The notes below the pieces were generated by a model. It saw nothing but the letters and a program-made list of their open reading frames with translations, was not told the origin of the DNA and searched no databases. The translations under genes and the position numbers were made by a program. From positions 1-37,137 of the forward strand of contig URJQ01000008.1 in the NCBI GenBank assembly GCA_900548195.1: DNA of 37,137 nt, read 5' to 3'. Below, piece after piece: positions 22,902 to 29,760 of this stretch. How positions within the stretch are numbered: the first letter of the stretch is position 1; each line of letters begins with the position of its first letter. Source of the stretch: an uncultured Prevotella sp. (GTDB taxonomy: Bacteria > Bacteroidota > Bacteroidia > Bacteroidales > Bacteroidaceae).

Positions 22902-22935
22902 AATAGCCAGCCTGCATTAACACAGACTGGCTATT
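22902..22935 (-). terminator. Terminator of the YhcH-family gene
   Basis: The stem AATAGCCAG-C-CTG pairs with CAG-A-CTGGCTATT (12 pairs, one mismatch, 8-nt loop). On the minus strand it is followed by TATTTATTTAAT and begins about 5 nt after the stop codon. Confidence 0.65.
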
Positions 22936-22939
22936 CATT

Positions 22940-23584
22940 CTATTCTACGTATTTCAATTTGGCTACAATAACACGGATTACCTGATCATCAGAATCATTG
23001 GCTACCTTGGCAATGTGCCAGTCGCCAGGGAAGAAAATAAAGAATTCATCAGGCTTACTATCATAAAATCGAGCACGGTTCACATCATAATCATAATGGA
23101 TTACGTCAGGACGGTACTTGCAATTAGGTTTGGAGGTCTCATGATCTATGACTCCAAAGCGTTCCACTCCTTTTACTACAAGCATAAAATCTACAGTATG
23201 GTAATGGCTTTCAGAGCGGCGTTTCTCAAGTGGTTCATTCTTTGAGTCTTCCACGCTCACCTTAATTTCCGTACCATCTATCATGTGCTTTCCTGCAGGA
23301 ATAGCGAGGAGGTCTGTGTCCTGAAGCCACTTGAAGAGAGCTTTCCACTGCGCCTCGTTCTTCTGATATTGAGTAAAGAAATCTGCAGCATTGACACTAA
23401 AATGAGGTTTCGCCTTCTTAAATGGTCCACGCCACTTCTTTGAATTGTTCTTCCACTTCACAGCACGCTTTACGAGCGCTTTGTCTGAAAACTCTTTGGT
23501 GTAACAGCCCTTGCTTTCTGCATTCTGGGCAAACGATGATAGCGTAATCATCACCGTAGCAATAAAAGTCAGTATCTTTCTCAT
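22940..23584 (-). CDS. YhcH/YjgK/YiaL-family protein with a signal peptide
   Basis: 214 residues from Met at 23584. An upstream ATG (23608) adds eight residues but lies inside a perfect -7 promoter box (23606-23613), so I choose the internal start MRKILTFIATVMITLSSFAQ, which is a classical signal peptide cut after FAQ. The remainder is a YhcH-type cupin (DUF386): SESHYHTVDFMLVVKGVERF, then FFIFFPGDWHIAK, with Glu and His residues that would ligate a metal. Cytoplasmic relatives are linked to sugar and sialic acid metabolism. An exported version would act in the periplasm, probably on glycans or sugar anomers; the substrate is unknown. Confidence 0.85.
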   Translation of the reverse strand: MRKILTFIATVMITLSSFAQNAESKGCYTKEFSDKALVKRAVKWKNNSKKWRGPFKKAKPHFSVNAADFFTQYQKNEAQWKALFKWLQDTDLLAIPAGKHMIDGTEIKVSVEDSKNEPLEKRRSESHYHTVDFMLVVKGVERFGVIDHETSKPNCKYRPDVIHYDYDVNRARFYDSKPDEFFIFFPGDWHIAKVANDSDDQVIRVIVAKLKYVE

Positions 23585-23605
23585 TATAGTTAGTTTTAAT
23601 AGGTG

Positions 23606-23613
23606 CAAAATTA
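23606..23613 (-). promoter_or_regulatory. Candidate promoter for the YhcH-family gene (decides its start)
   Basis: TAATTTTG on the minus strand is a perfect -7 box. It overlaps the first of two possible start codons, leaving only the ATG at 23584 in the transcript, with a leader of about 15-20 nt. Confidence 0.5.
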
Positions 23614-23667
23614 CTCATATAATCCTAATTAACCAATATTTTAGCATGATTTTTCAAGATAATTTCG

Positions 23668-23675
23668 TATCTTTG
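23668..23675 (+). promoter_or_regulatory. Candidate promoter for rsmG
   Basis: TATCTTTG followed by CACAC is a perfect -7 box in its usual context; no clear -33 TTTG is present. The leader to the rsmG ATG is about 25 nt. Confidence 0.48.
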
Positions 23676-23705
23676 CACACAATAATAATAAATAAGGTGT
23701 AACAC

Positions 23706-24326
23706 ATGGATTCTATCATAAAATATTTCCCAACGATTACTGACGAGCAACGTCACCAATACGAGCAACTATTCGAATTATACAAGGACTGGAACTCAAA
23801 GATAAACGTAATATCACGTAAAGATATCGATAAACTCTATGAGCATCATGTGCTCCATTCGCTTGCTATAGCTAAGGCTTTGCGCTTCAAGGATGGCACT
23901 AAGATAATGGATTTCGGCTGCGGCGGCGGATTTCCTGGCATTCCTCTTGCCATTATGTTCCCAGAATGTCAGTTCAAACTCATTGATGGTACTGGCAAAA
24001 AGATACGCGTTTGCCAAGAGATAGCATCCGCTATAGGACTCAGAAACGTAGTGGCTGAACATCTGCGTGGTGAGGATGAAAAAGGTAAATTCGACTTCAT
24101 CGTCTCAAGAGCGGTAATGCCACTGCCTGATATGGTGAAAATCGTGCGAAAAAACGTGTCAAAAGAGCAACATAACGCAATGCCTAACGGTATATTCTGT
24201 CTTAAGGGAGGAAACCTTCAATCTGAAATTCACCCATTCAAGAATATAGTAGAGCAGACGGATTTGTCCTCTTTCTTCAATGAAGAATGGTTTAAGGAGA
24301 AACATCTTATTTATCTCCCGATTTAA
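23706..24326 (+). CDS. rsmG: 16S rRNA (guanine(527)-N7)-methyltransferase
   Basis: 206 residues. SAM-dependent methylation of G527 in the 530 loop of 16S rRNA. The SAM motif DFGCGGGFPGIP is at 69-80, preceded by KDWNSKINVISRKD and HHVLHSLA, both hallmarks of RsmG; FDFIVSRAVMPLPDM follows. Loss of this enzyme gives low-level streptomycin resistance in many bacteria. It is transcribed divergently from the YhcH-family gene and separated from the next gene by 240 nt with a hairpin. Confidence 0.95.
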   Translation: MDSIIKYFPTITDEQRHQYEQLFELYKDWNSKINVISRKDIDKLYEHHVLHSLAIAKALRFKDGTKIMDFGCGGGFPGIPLAIMFPECQFKLIDGTGKKIRVCQEIASAIGLRNVVAEHLRGEDEKGKFDFIVSRAVMPLPDMVKIVRKNVSKEQHNAMPNGIFCLKGGNLQSEIHPFKNIVEQTDLSSFFNEEWFKEKHLIYLPI

Positions 24327-24346
24327 AGTAGGTAAACGAAATTATT

Positions 24347-24385
24347 TAATAATGAATAGAAACTAACGGAAACTTTTCATTATTA
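24347..24385 (+). terminator. Hairpin after rsmG, probable terminator
   Basis: TAATAATGAA (24347-24356) and TTCATTATTA (24376-24385) form a 10-bp AT-rich stem with a 19-nt loop, 20 nt past the rsmG stop. A second, tight palindrome (ATGATGC-CC-GCATCAT, 24433-24448) lies further on and could be an operator for the next gene. The remaining spacer up to 24566 shows no other feature. Confidence 0.42.
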
Positions 24386-24566
24386 TAATATCTATACTCT
24401 CTTCCACGCATCCACGCCCTTCTTCATTAGTGATGATGCCCGCATCATTCATCCCTCACAGAACGTAGTTGCATCTCAATAGAGAATAGCTATTATAAAA
24501 ATAATGCTTACCACCTACCTAAGACGCATAACGTATTTATAACCTTCAACTAATAAAGACAAGATA

Positions 24567-25211
24567 ATGCTCAACATAAAAAAATTTGAAGTCAATCCTA
24601 TTCAGGAGAATTGCTATGTGATAAGCGATGACACAAAAGAATGTATCATCATAGATTGCGGTGCTTTCTATCCTGAAGAATTACAGGCTATCTACAATTA
24701 CATTCTCGAAAATGGTCTGAAGCCTGTGCTATGTCTCCTTACTCATGCTCATCTCGACCACGTATTCGGTATAAAAGGCATTTGCGATAGATACAATCTT
24801 AAGCCTATGCTTTGTAAGAAAGACGAGGAATTGTATCTCAATTTCCATAACCAACTCAAGTCTTTCCACATGCCAGACGTCGATTATAATTTGCCAGACA
24901 TTGGTTCTTTTGTGAAAGATGGAGACAAATTGACCTTCGGTAACCATACAATCAACGTGATAGAAACACCTGGTCACACCAAAGGAAGCGTATTCTATTA
25001 TTGTCCAGACGAGAAAATTGCATTCTCTGGTGACACTCTCTTCAAAGGTAGTATTGGCAGAACTGACCTTCCTGGAGGTTCGATGTTCCAGATTATCCAG
25101 TCCCTAAGGATGATTACGCAATTACCTGATGACGTAGTGATTTTGCCAGGACATGGCGATAAGACCACTATCGGATTGGAACTTGCATCCAACCCTTATC
25201 TTGACCGATAG
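24567..25211 (+). CDS. Metallo-beta-lactamase-fold hydrolase (glyoxalase II-like)
   Basis: 214 residues, cytoplasmic. The metal-binding motif HxHxDH is THAHLDH with His60, His62, Asp64 and His65; further ligands are His137 (ETPGHTKGS), Asp156 (FSGDTLF) and His196 (LPGHGD). The pattern fits small glyoxalase II-like hydrolases that act on thioesters, but the short proteins of this group have several substrates and I cannot choose. Its TAG stop is followed directly by the ruvC ATG, so the two are almost certainly co-translated. Confidence 0.9.
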   Translation: MLNIKKFEVNPIQENCYVISDDTKECIIIDCGAFYPEELQAIYNYILENGLKPVLCLLTHAHLDHVFGIKGICDRYNLKPMLCKKDEELYLNFHNQLKSFHMPDVDYNLPDIGSFVKDGDKLTFGNHTINVIETPGHTKGSVFYYCPDEKIAFSGDTLFKGSIGRTDLPGGSMFQIIQSLRMITQLPDDVVILPGHGDKTTIGLELASNPYLDR

Positions 25212-25859
25212 ATGAAAGCGGAGAAAATCATACTTGGGATCGACCCGGGAACCAACGTCATGGGCTATGGAGTCATCAAAGCGAAAGGACAGCAAGCTGA
25301 AATCGTAGCCATGGGCGTAATTGATATGCGCAAAGAAGCTGACCCTTACCTACGACTTGGACACATATTCGAGCGTGTAACAGGTATCATCGACTCGTAT
25401 TTACCTGATGAAATGGCTATAGAAGCTCCATTTTTCGGAAAGAATGTCCAGTCAATGCTTAAGCTTGGAAGAGCTCAAGGCGTAGCTATCGCAGCGGCTA
25501 TACATCACAGTGTGCCTATCCACGAATACGCTCCGCTAAAGATAAAGATGGCAATAACTGGCAACGGACAAGCTTCTAAAGAGCAAGTGGCTGGTATGCT
25601 CCAGCGCATCCTACATCTCAGCAACGATGAAATGCCAAAGTTTATGGACGCTACTGACGCTCTTGGTGCTGCTTATTGTCACTTTATGCAGATGAATCGT
25701 CCAGAGACTGACACGCATTATAGTAGTTGGAAGGATTTCGCTACCAAGAACCAAAAACGGGTAACTGGCAAAGAAGATAACAAAAAAGACACAAATAATA
25801 GTAGGCAGCGCAGACTCTCACCTCAAGAGCAACTGCTCGCTGCACTTAAAAAGAAATAA
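25212..25859 (+). CDS. ruvC: Crossover junction endodeoxyribonuclease RuvC, with a basic tail
   Basis: 215 residues. It cuts Holliday junctions within the RuvABC complex. The acidic active site is visible: Asp11 (ILGIDPGTN), Glu71 (AIEAPFF), Asp146 and Asp149 (MDATDALGAAYCH). The core ends near residue 165; the remaining 50 residues are a polar and basic tail (NQKRVTGKEDNKKDT, RQRRLSPQEQLLAALKKK) absent from the 173-residue E. coli protein. Its first codon abuts the preceding stop, and the ABC ATPase gene starts 2 nt after its own stop. ruvA and ruvB are not nearby. Confidence 0.95.
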   Translation: MKAEKIILGIDPGTNVMGYGVIKAKGQQAEIVAMGVIDMRKEADPYLRLGHIFERVTGIIDSYLPDEMAIEAPFFGKNVQSMLKLGRAQGVAIAAAIHHSVPIHEYAPLKIKMAITGNGQASKEQVAGMLQRILHLSNDEMPKFMDATDALGAAYCHFMQMNRPETDTHYSSWKDFATKNQKRVTGKEDNKKDTNNSRQRRLSPQEQLLAALKKK

Positions 25860-25861
25860 CA

Positions 25862-27361
25862 ATGCAAAAGATTATCGAGATAACACAAGGCATAACAAGA
25901 ATGCCTGAATGGAGAATGGCTGAGCCTGTTGACTTTTGCCTTAATGAAAAGGAACATATCGCTATCGTAGGTGACAATGCTGCTGGCAAGACAATGCTCG
26001 TTGATATAATAACAGGAAGTCACCCTCTACTCATGAAAGATGTCGCTTACGACTTTTCTCCTAAGTCAAGCAAGCTGGCATCTGATAATATCAAGTATAT
26101 CACATTCCGTGATTGCTATGGTGGAGACAGTGACCGTAACTACTATCTTCAGCAAAGATGGAATCAACATGATATCGACGAGAGCACTCCTACAGTGGAG
26201 AGCATGCTCAATGATGCTTACCAAATGAATGGAGAAGATACTGAAGAGCGAAGAATGCTACGCGAACATCTCTACGATATATTTAATCTTCGTTATCTCC
26301 TTGACAAATACATCATCTTCCTTTCTTCCGGTGAATTGCGAAAATTCCAACTCGCAAAGGTGCTTATGGCAGACCCACGCGTACTGATAATGGACAATCC
26401 ATTTATTGGACTCGATAAGGAAACTCGCCAACAACTGCGTGAACTTCTCGAAAAAATATCCGAGGAACGCAATCTTCAGATAGTTCTTGTACTGGCTAAG
26501 GACGAAGATATTCCTCATTTCATTACACATGTAGTGATGGTAAAGAATATGAAGGTCATGCCAAAACAATCTCGGATAGATTATCTGGCAATGAAGGAAT
26601 CTCTCCATGAAGCTGACTCTCCTGATTGGCACCTCAGCGATGAAGAAAAAGAAACCATACTATCACTCCCCTACTCCGATAATGAATACCACACTAACGA
26701 AGTGGTAAACATGAAGAATGTCTCCATTCAGTATGGACAACGCATTATTCTCAAAAGCCTTGACTGGATAGTACGAAACGGCGAAAGATGGGCATTGAGC
26801 GGTCAGAACGGTGCAGGAAAGAGCACACTGCTCAGCCTTGTCTGCGCAGATAATCCTCAATCCTACGCTTGCAACATCGTACTCTTCGACAGAAAGCGTG
26901 GATCTGGAGAAGCTATATGGGACATAAAAAAGCACATAGGCTACGTATCTCCTGAAATGCATCGAGCTTACAACCGTGATATGCCGGCAATACGAATCAT
27001 TGCGAGTGGTCTGAAAGATTCTGTAGGTCTTTACGTAAAACCTTCAGAACGAGATTATGAACAATGCCGTATCTGGATGAAAATCTTCGGAATAGATTAT
27101 CTTGCCGATAGGACATTCCTGAAATTGTCAAGCGGAGAACAAAGACTTATCCTCCTTGCAAGAGCTTTCGTCAAAGATCCGGAACTGCTTATCCTTGACG
27201 AACCTCTACATGGACTTGATGCAAAGCATGGAGAGAAAGTAAAGGAAATCATTGATGCGTTCTGCAAAAGGAAAAATAAGACCCTCATTATGGTAACCCA
27301 TTACAAGGAAAATCTTCCGCAGTGTATCACCAATTCAATATTCCTTAAAAAGAATGTATAG
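25862..27361 (+). CDS. Twin ABC ATPase without membrane domain (ModF-like), first site degenerate
   Basis: 499 residues, two ABC nucleotide-binding domains and no membrane helix. NBD1: Walker A GDNAAGKT (37-44), signature LSSGE (154-158), Walker B ends MDNP, so Asn179 replaces the catalytic Glu, and the switch His is absent (LVLAKDED). NBD2: Walker A GQNGAGKS (314-321), LSSGEQ (422-427), DE at 446-447 and switch His480 (VTHYKE), all intact. Soluble twin-ABC proteins of this kind are annotated ModF or PhrA; the true function is unclear, and no molybdate genes are nearby. It starts 2 nt after ruvC, implying co-transcription, and ends at a strong hairpin. Confidence 0.88.
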   Translation: MQKIIEITQGITRMPEWRMAEPVDFCLNEKEHIAIVGDNAAGKTMLVDIITGSHPLLMKDVAYDFSPKSSKLASDNIKYITFRDCYGGDSDRNYYLQQRWNQHDIDESTPTVESMLNDAYQMNGEDTEERRMLREHLYDIFNLRYLLDKYIIFLSSGELRKFQLAKVLMADPRVLIMDNPFIGLDKETRQQLRELLEKISEERNLQIVLVLAKDEDIPHFITHVVMVKNMKVMPKQSRIDYLAMKESLHEADSPDWHLSDEEKETILSLPYSDNEYHTNEVVNMKNVSIQYGQRIILKSLDWIVRNGERWALSGQNGAGKSTLLSLVCADNPQSYACNIVLFDRKRGSGEAIWDIKKHIGYVSPEMHRAYNRDMPAIRIIASGLKDSVGLYVKPSERDYEQCRIWMKIFGIDYLADRTFLKLSSGEQRLILLARAFVKDPELLILDEPLHGLDAKHGEKVKEIIDAFCKRKNKTLIMVTHYKENLPQCITNSIFLKKNV

Positions 27362-27375
27362 TGTAATTTTCGTTT

Positions 27376-27413
27376 GCAGGAGGTCATAATTTAAATAAAT
27401 CACGACCTCCTGC
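27376..27413 (+). terminator. Hairpin terminator after the twin ABC ATPase gene
   Basis: GCAGGAGGTC (27376-27385) and GACCTCCTGC (27404-27413) form a perfect 10-bp GC-rich stem with an 18-nt loop, 15 nt after the stop. An A-rich rather than T-rich tail follows, but the stem is strong and well placed. Confidence 0.55.
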
Positions 27414-27516
27414 GAAATAAAATAAAAACTAAAAAAAAGAAAAACAGGAGATAAGTTCCATGTCTTCTGTTTCTCTCACTCTCTTTAACCACAAAAAACC
27501 ACAACCAAAATACCAA

Positions 27517-29013
27517 ATGAAAAAAATTCTAATAGCCACAGTTATCCTACTGACGTCTATGCTTTCACAACCTTGTTTCTCTCAAGCAAAACGAGAATTC
27601 CGAGGCGCATGGATACAATGTGTTAACGGACAATTCCAAGGTATGGGCACAAAAAGAATGCAGGAGACCCTTACCTATCAACTCGATGAACTGCAAAAAG
27701 ACGGTGTTAACGCCATTATCTTCCAAGTACGTCCTGAGTGTGATGCTCTATACCAGAGTTCTCTTGAGCCTTGGAGTCGTTTTCTTACTGGCGTTCAAGG
27801 TCAAGCCCCAACACCATATTGGGACCCTCTACAATGGATGATTACAGAATGTCACAAACGTGGCATGGAACTTCATGCATGGATAAACCCATTCCGCGCT
27901 AAAACAAAAAATACAAACAGCCTCGCTTCCTCTCATATTGCGGTTAGAAAGCCAAACTATGTATTCCAATATGATGGACTATACATCCTCAATCCTGCAT
28001 ACCAAAGTAACAGAACTTATATTTGCAAGGTTGCAGCTGACATCCTAAGACGCTATGATATCGATGGTTTCCACATCGATGATTATTTCTATCCATACCC
28101 GGCAGCAGGTCAAGTAATTCCTGATAGTAAAGATTTTGCTGCCAACAGCAATGGTATAAAAAATATAAGTGACTGGCGCAGATATAATGTAAATCAATTT
28201 ATACACGAACTCCATGACACTATCCGTGCAGTAAAGCCATGGGTTAAATTCGGAGTTTCCCCATTCGGCATATACAGAAACAAAAAGAGCGATCCTGCAA
28301 TGGGCTCAAATACCAATGGACTTCAGAATTATGACGACCTTTATGCAGATGTCTTGCTATGGATTAACAATGGATGGATAGACTATTGTGTCCCTCAGAT
28401 TTACTGGGAAATAGGCAATAAAGCTGCTGATTACGAAACTCTCATACGCTGGTGGGACAGATATGCAGGCAAGCGTCCTCTGTTTATTGGCGAAGATATA
28501 GAACGAACAGCAAAGTTTCCAGACCGCAACAACCCTAAAAAGCACCAGATGGAAGCTAAATACAAGCTACATGAACAAATGCGACACGTCCAAGGTACTG
28601 TTCTATGGTACGCAAAAGCGGCTGTTGACAACATAGGAAATTATGGCACAATGCTTCGTAACAAATATTGGCACACACCAGCTCTTCAACCTCTCATGCC
28701 TTTCATCGATGATAAAGCACCAAAGAAGCCGAAGAAGATAAAGCCAATATGGACCGCTGATGGTTATATCTTGTTCTGGAAAGCGCCAAAAGGTAAAGGC
28801 TGGAAAGATGCACCACACAAATATGTAGTCTATCGCTTCGCTAAAGGAGAAAAAGTGAACATTGATGATCCGAGCCATATAGTACTCACCACATACAATA
28901 CTTTCTGCTCTCTCCCATACGAAAATGGCAAGAAAAAATACACATATGTAGTCACAACTCTTGACAGAATGAGCAACGAAAGCGCACCTGTAAAGAAGAA
29001 AATAAAGTTGTAA
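27517..29013 (+). CDS. Exported GHL10/DUF187 glycosidase-like protein
   Basis: 498 residues from Met at 27517. A longer frame starts at 27460, but its 19 extra residues are polar and unconserved, while the internal Met opens a clear signal peptide (MKKILIATVILLTSMLSQP, cut near CFSQ/AK). The mature protein begins with REFRGAWIQCVNGQ and has GVNAIIFQVRPECDALY and GMELHAWINPFRAKT, the hallmarks of the glycosyl-hydrolase-like 10 (DUF187, YngK-type) family, a TIM barrel. The last 90 residues (from about ADGYILFWKAPKG) look like a fibronectin-III-type domain. Role inferred: periplasmic or surface cleavage of a polysaccharide, possibly peptidoglycan-related; no catalytic pair is established here. 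Confidence 0.88.
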   Translation: MKKILIATVILLTSMLSQPCFSQAKREFRGAWIQCVNGQFQGMGTKRMQETLTYQLDELQKDGVNAIIFQVRPECDALYQSSLEPWSRFLTGVQGQAPTPYWDPLQWMITECHKRGMELHAWINPFRAKTKNTNSLASSHIAVRKPNYVFQYDGLYILNPAYQSNRTYICKVAADILRRYDIDGFHIDDYFYPYPAAGQVIPDSKDFAANSNGIKNISDWRRYNVNQFIHELHDTIRAVKPWVKFGVSPFGIYRNKKSDPAMGSNTNGLQNYDDLYADVLLWINNGWIDYCVPQIYWEIGNKAADYETLIRWWDRYAGKRPLFIGEDIERTAKFPDRNNPKKHQMEAKYKLHEQMRHVQGTVLWYAKAAVDNIGNYGTMLRNKYWHTPALQPLMPFIDDKAPKKPKKIKPIWTADGYILFWKAPKGKGWKDAPHKYVVYRFAKGEKVNIDDPSHIVLTTYNTFCSLPYENGKKKYTYVVTTLDRMSNESAPVKKKIKL

Positions 29014-29026
29014 TAATGTGCTAAAC

Positions 29027-29120
29027 TTATTTGTTATCGTACACAGAATATTGATGAAAATCAAATAAATATCACTTTTCCAAATATTTACGCAATGTTC
29101 TGTGTACGAAAAACAAATAA
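29027..29120. repeat. Near-perfect 22-bp inverted repeat upstream of the winged-helix gene
   Basis: Left arm 29027-29048 (TTATTTGTTA, then TCGTACACAGAA) and right arm 29098-29120 are reverse complements apart from one mismatch and one extra base; the inner 12 bp (TCGTACACAGAA/TTCTGTGTACGA) are perfect. The 49-nt loop is AT-rich. The right arm ends 5 bp before the -7 box of the next gene, so it covers its -33 region; the left arm begins 14 nt after the upstream stop codon. Confidence 0.7.
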
Positions 29121-29125
29121 ATGAT

Positions 29126-29133
29126 TATCTTTG
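29126..29133 (+). promoter_or_regulatory. Candidate promoter for the winged-helix gene
   Basis: TATCTTTG followed by CAATAA is a perfect -7 box; its -33 region is occupied by the right arm of the inverted repeat and holds no TTTG. The leader to the ATG at 29211 is about 70 nt. Confidence 0.5.
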
Positions 29134-29210
29134 CAATAATAAATATTAGATAAAAAGATTACTTAGAATAACATATTCCGGAAATATCAATTCATCAAAG
29201 CATAAATATT

Positions 29211-29519
29211 ATGGCAGAAACAACAACAAAGAAGGCTGCAACAACTAAGAAAGTTGCTGCTCCTAAAAAGGCTTGTGCAACTAAGAAAACTTGCGCAACT
29301 AAGAAGGCTGTTAAGTCAACAATCGACATTACCGAATACAATATCGGCTTCAGAGCAGGTGATGTATATCAGGCTATCGCTAAAGCTGAGAATGGTCTCC
29401 CAGTAACAGATATTGCAAAGGTTGCAGGTATATCTGCAGAGGAGGTTTATCTTGGTCTTGGATGGCTCCTTAAAGAAGGCAAGGTTGCAAGCGTCAATGA
29501 CGTTATCGTCCTCAAATAA
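29211..29519 (+). CDS. Small winged-helix protein with a lysine-doublet N-terminal tail
   Basis: 102 residues. Residues 1-35 are a basic tail with KK doublets at 7-8, 13-14, 19-20, 25-26 and 31-32, an exact six-residue period (KKAATT, KKVAAP, KKACAT, KKTCAT, KKAVKS), with two cysteines (Cys22, Cys28) also six apart. Residues 38-102 (ITEYNIGFRAGDVYQAIAKA, then GLPVTDIAKVAGISAEEVYL, GWLLKEGKV) match the DUF2582 type of winged helix-turn-helix. The tail resembles histone H1-like proteins, the globular part a transcription-factor fold. Inferred role: an abundant nucleoid-binding protein. It has its own promoter and ends at a strong terminator. Confidence 0.85.
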   Translation: MAETTTKKAATTKKVAAPKKACATKKTCATKKAVKSTIDITEYNIGFRAGDVYQAIAKAENGLPVTDIAKVAGISAEEVYLGLGWLLKEGKVASVNDVIVLK

Positions 29520-29588
29520 TATGTCTTTATAAACAATAATGACTGCTAATAATTCAATTATTGCAATCATATATCAGTCATATTATAG

Positions 29589-29629
29589 AATAAAAGGAAT
29601 GTTCAATTAAGAACATTCCTTTTATTTTT
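29589..29629 (+). terminator. Strong terminator after the winged-helix gene
   Basis: AATAAAAGGAATGTTC (29589-29604) and GAACATTCCTTTTATT (29611-29626) form a perfect 16-bp stem with a 6-nt loop and a T-rich tail on the plus strand. It lies between convergent genes (the other is trpS) and may work from both sides. Confidence 0.8.
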
Positions 29630-29760
29630 ATCTCCAAAACTGTTGTTAATCAAATAAGAAATACTTGTCAATAAAGCTTGTTTTATGATAGACATTTAGC
29701 TAATCATTATCTTCTTATTCGAACAAATGACAACTGTCTGAATTTCTATAAACAAATTTT

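Noticed and set aside
23585..23608. Upstream ATG at 23608 as the start of the YhcH-family gene
   Set aside because: It lies within the -7 promoter box and places eight residues in front of a complete signal peptide.
27460..27516. Upstream ATG at 27460 as the start of the GHL10 gene
   Set aside because: The added residues are polar and would mask the signal peptide that begins at 27517.
29027..29120. Ends of an insertion sequence
   Set aside because: Only 49 nt lie between the arms, no transposase is present and no target duplication is seen; a miniature element cannot be excluded without a genome-wide search.
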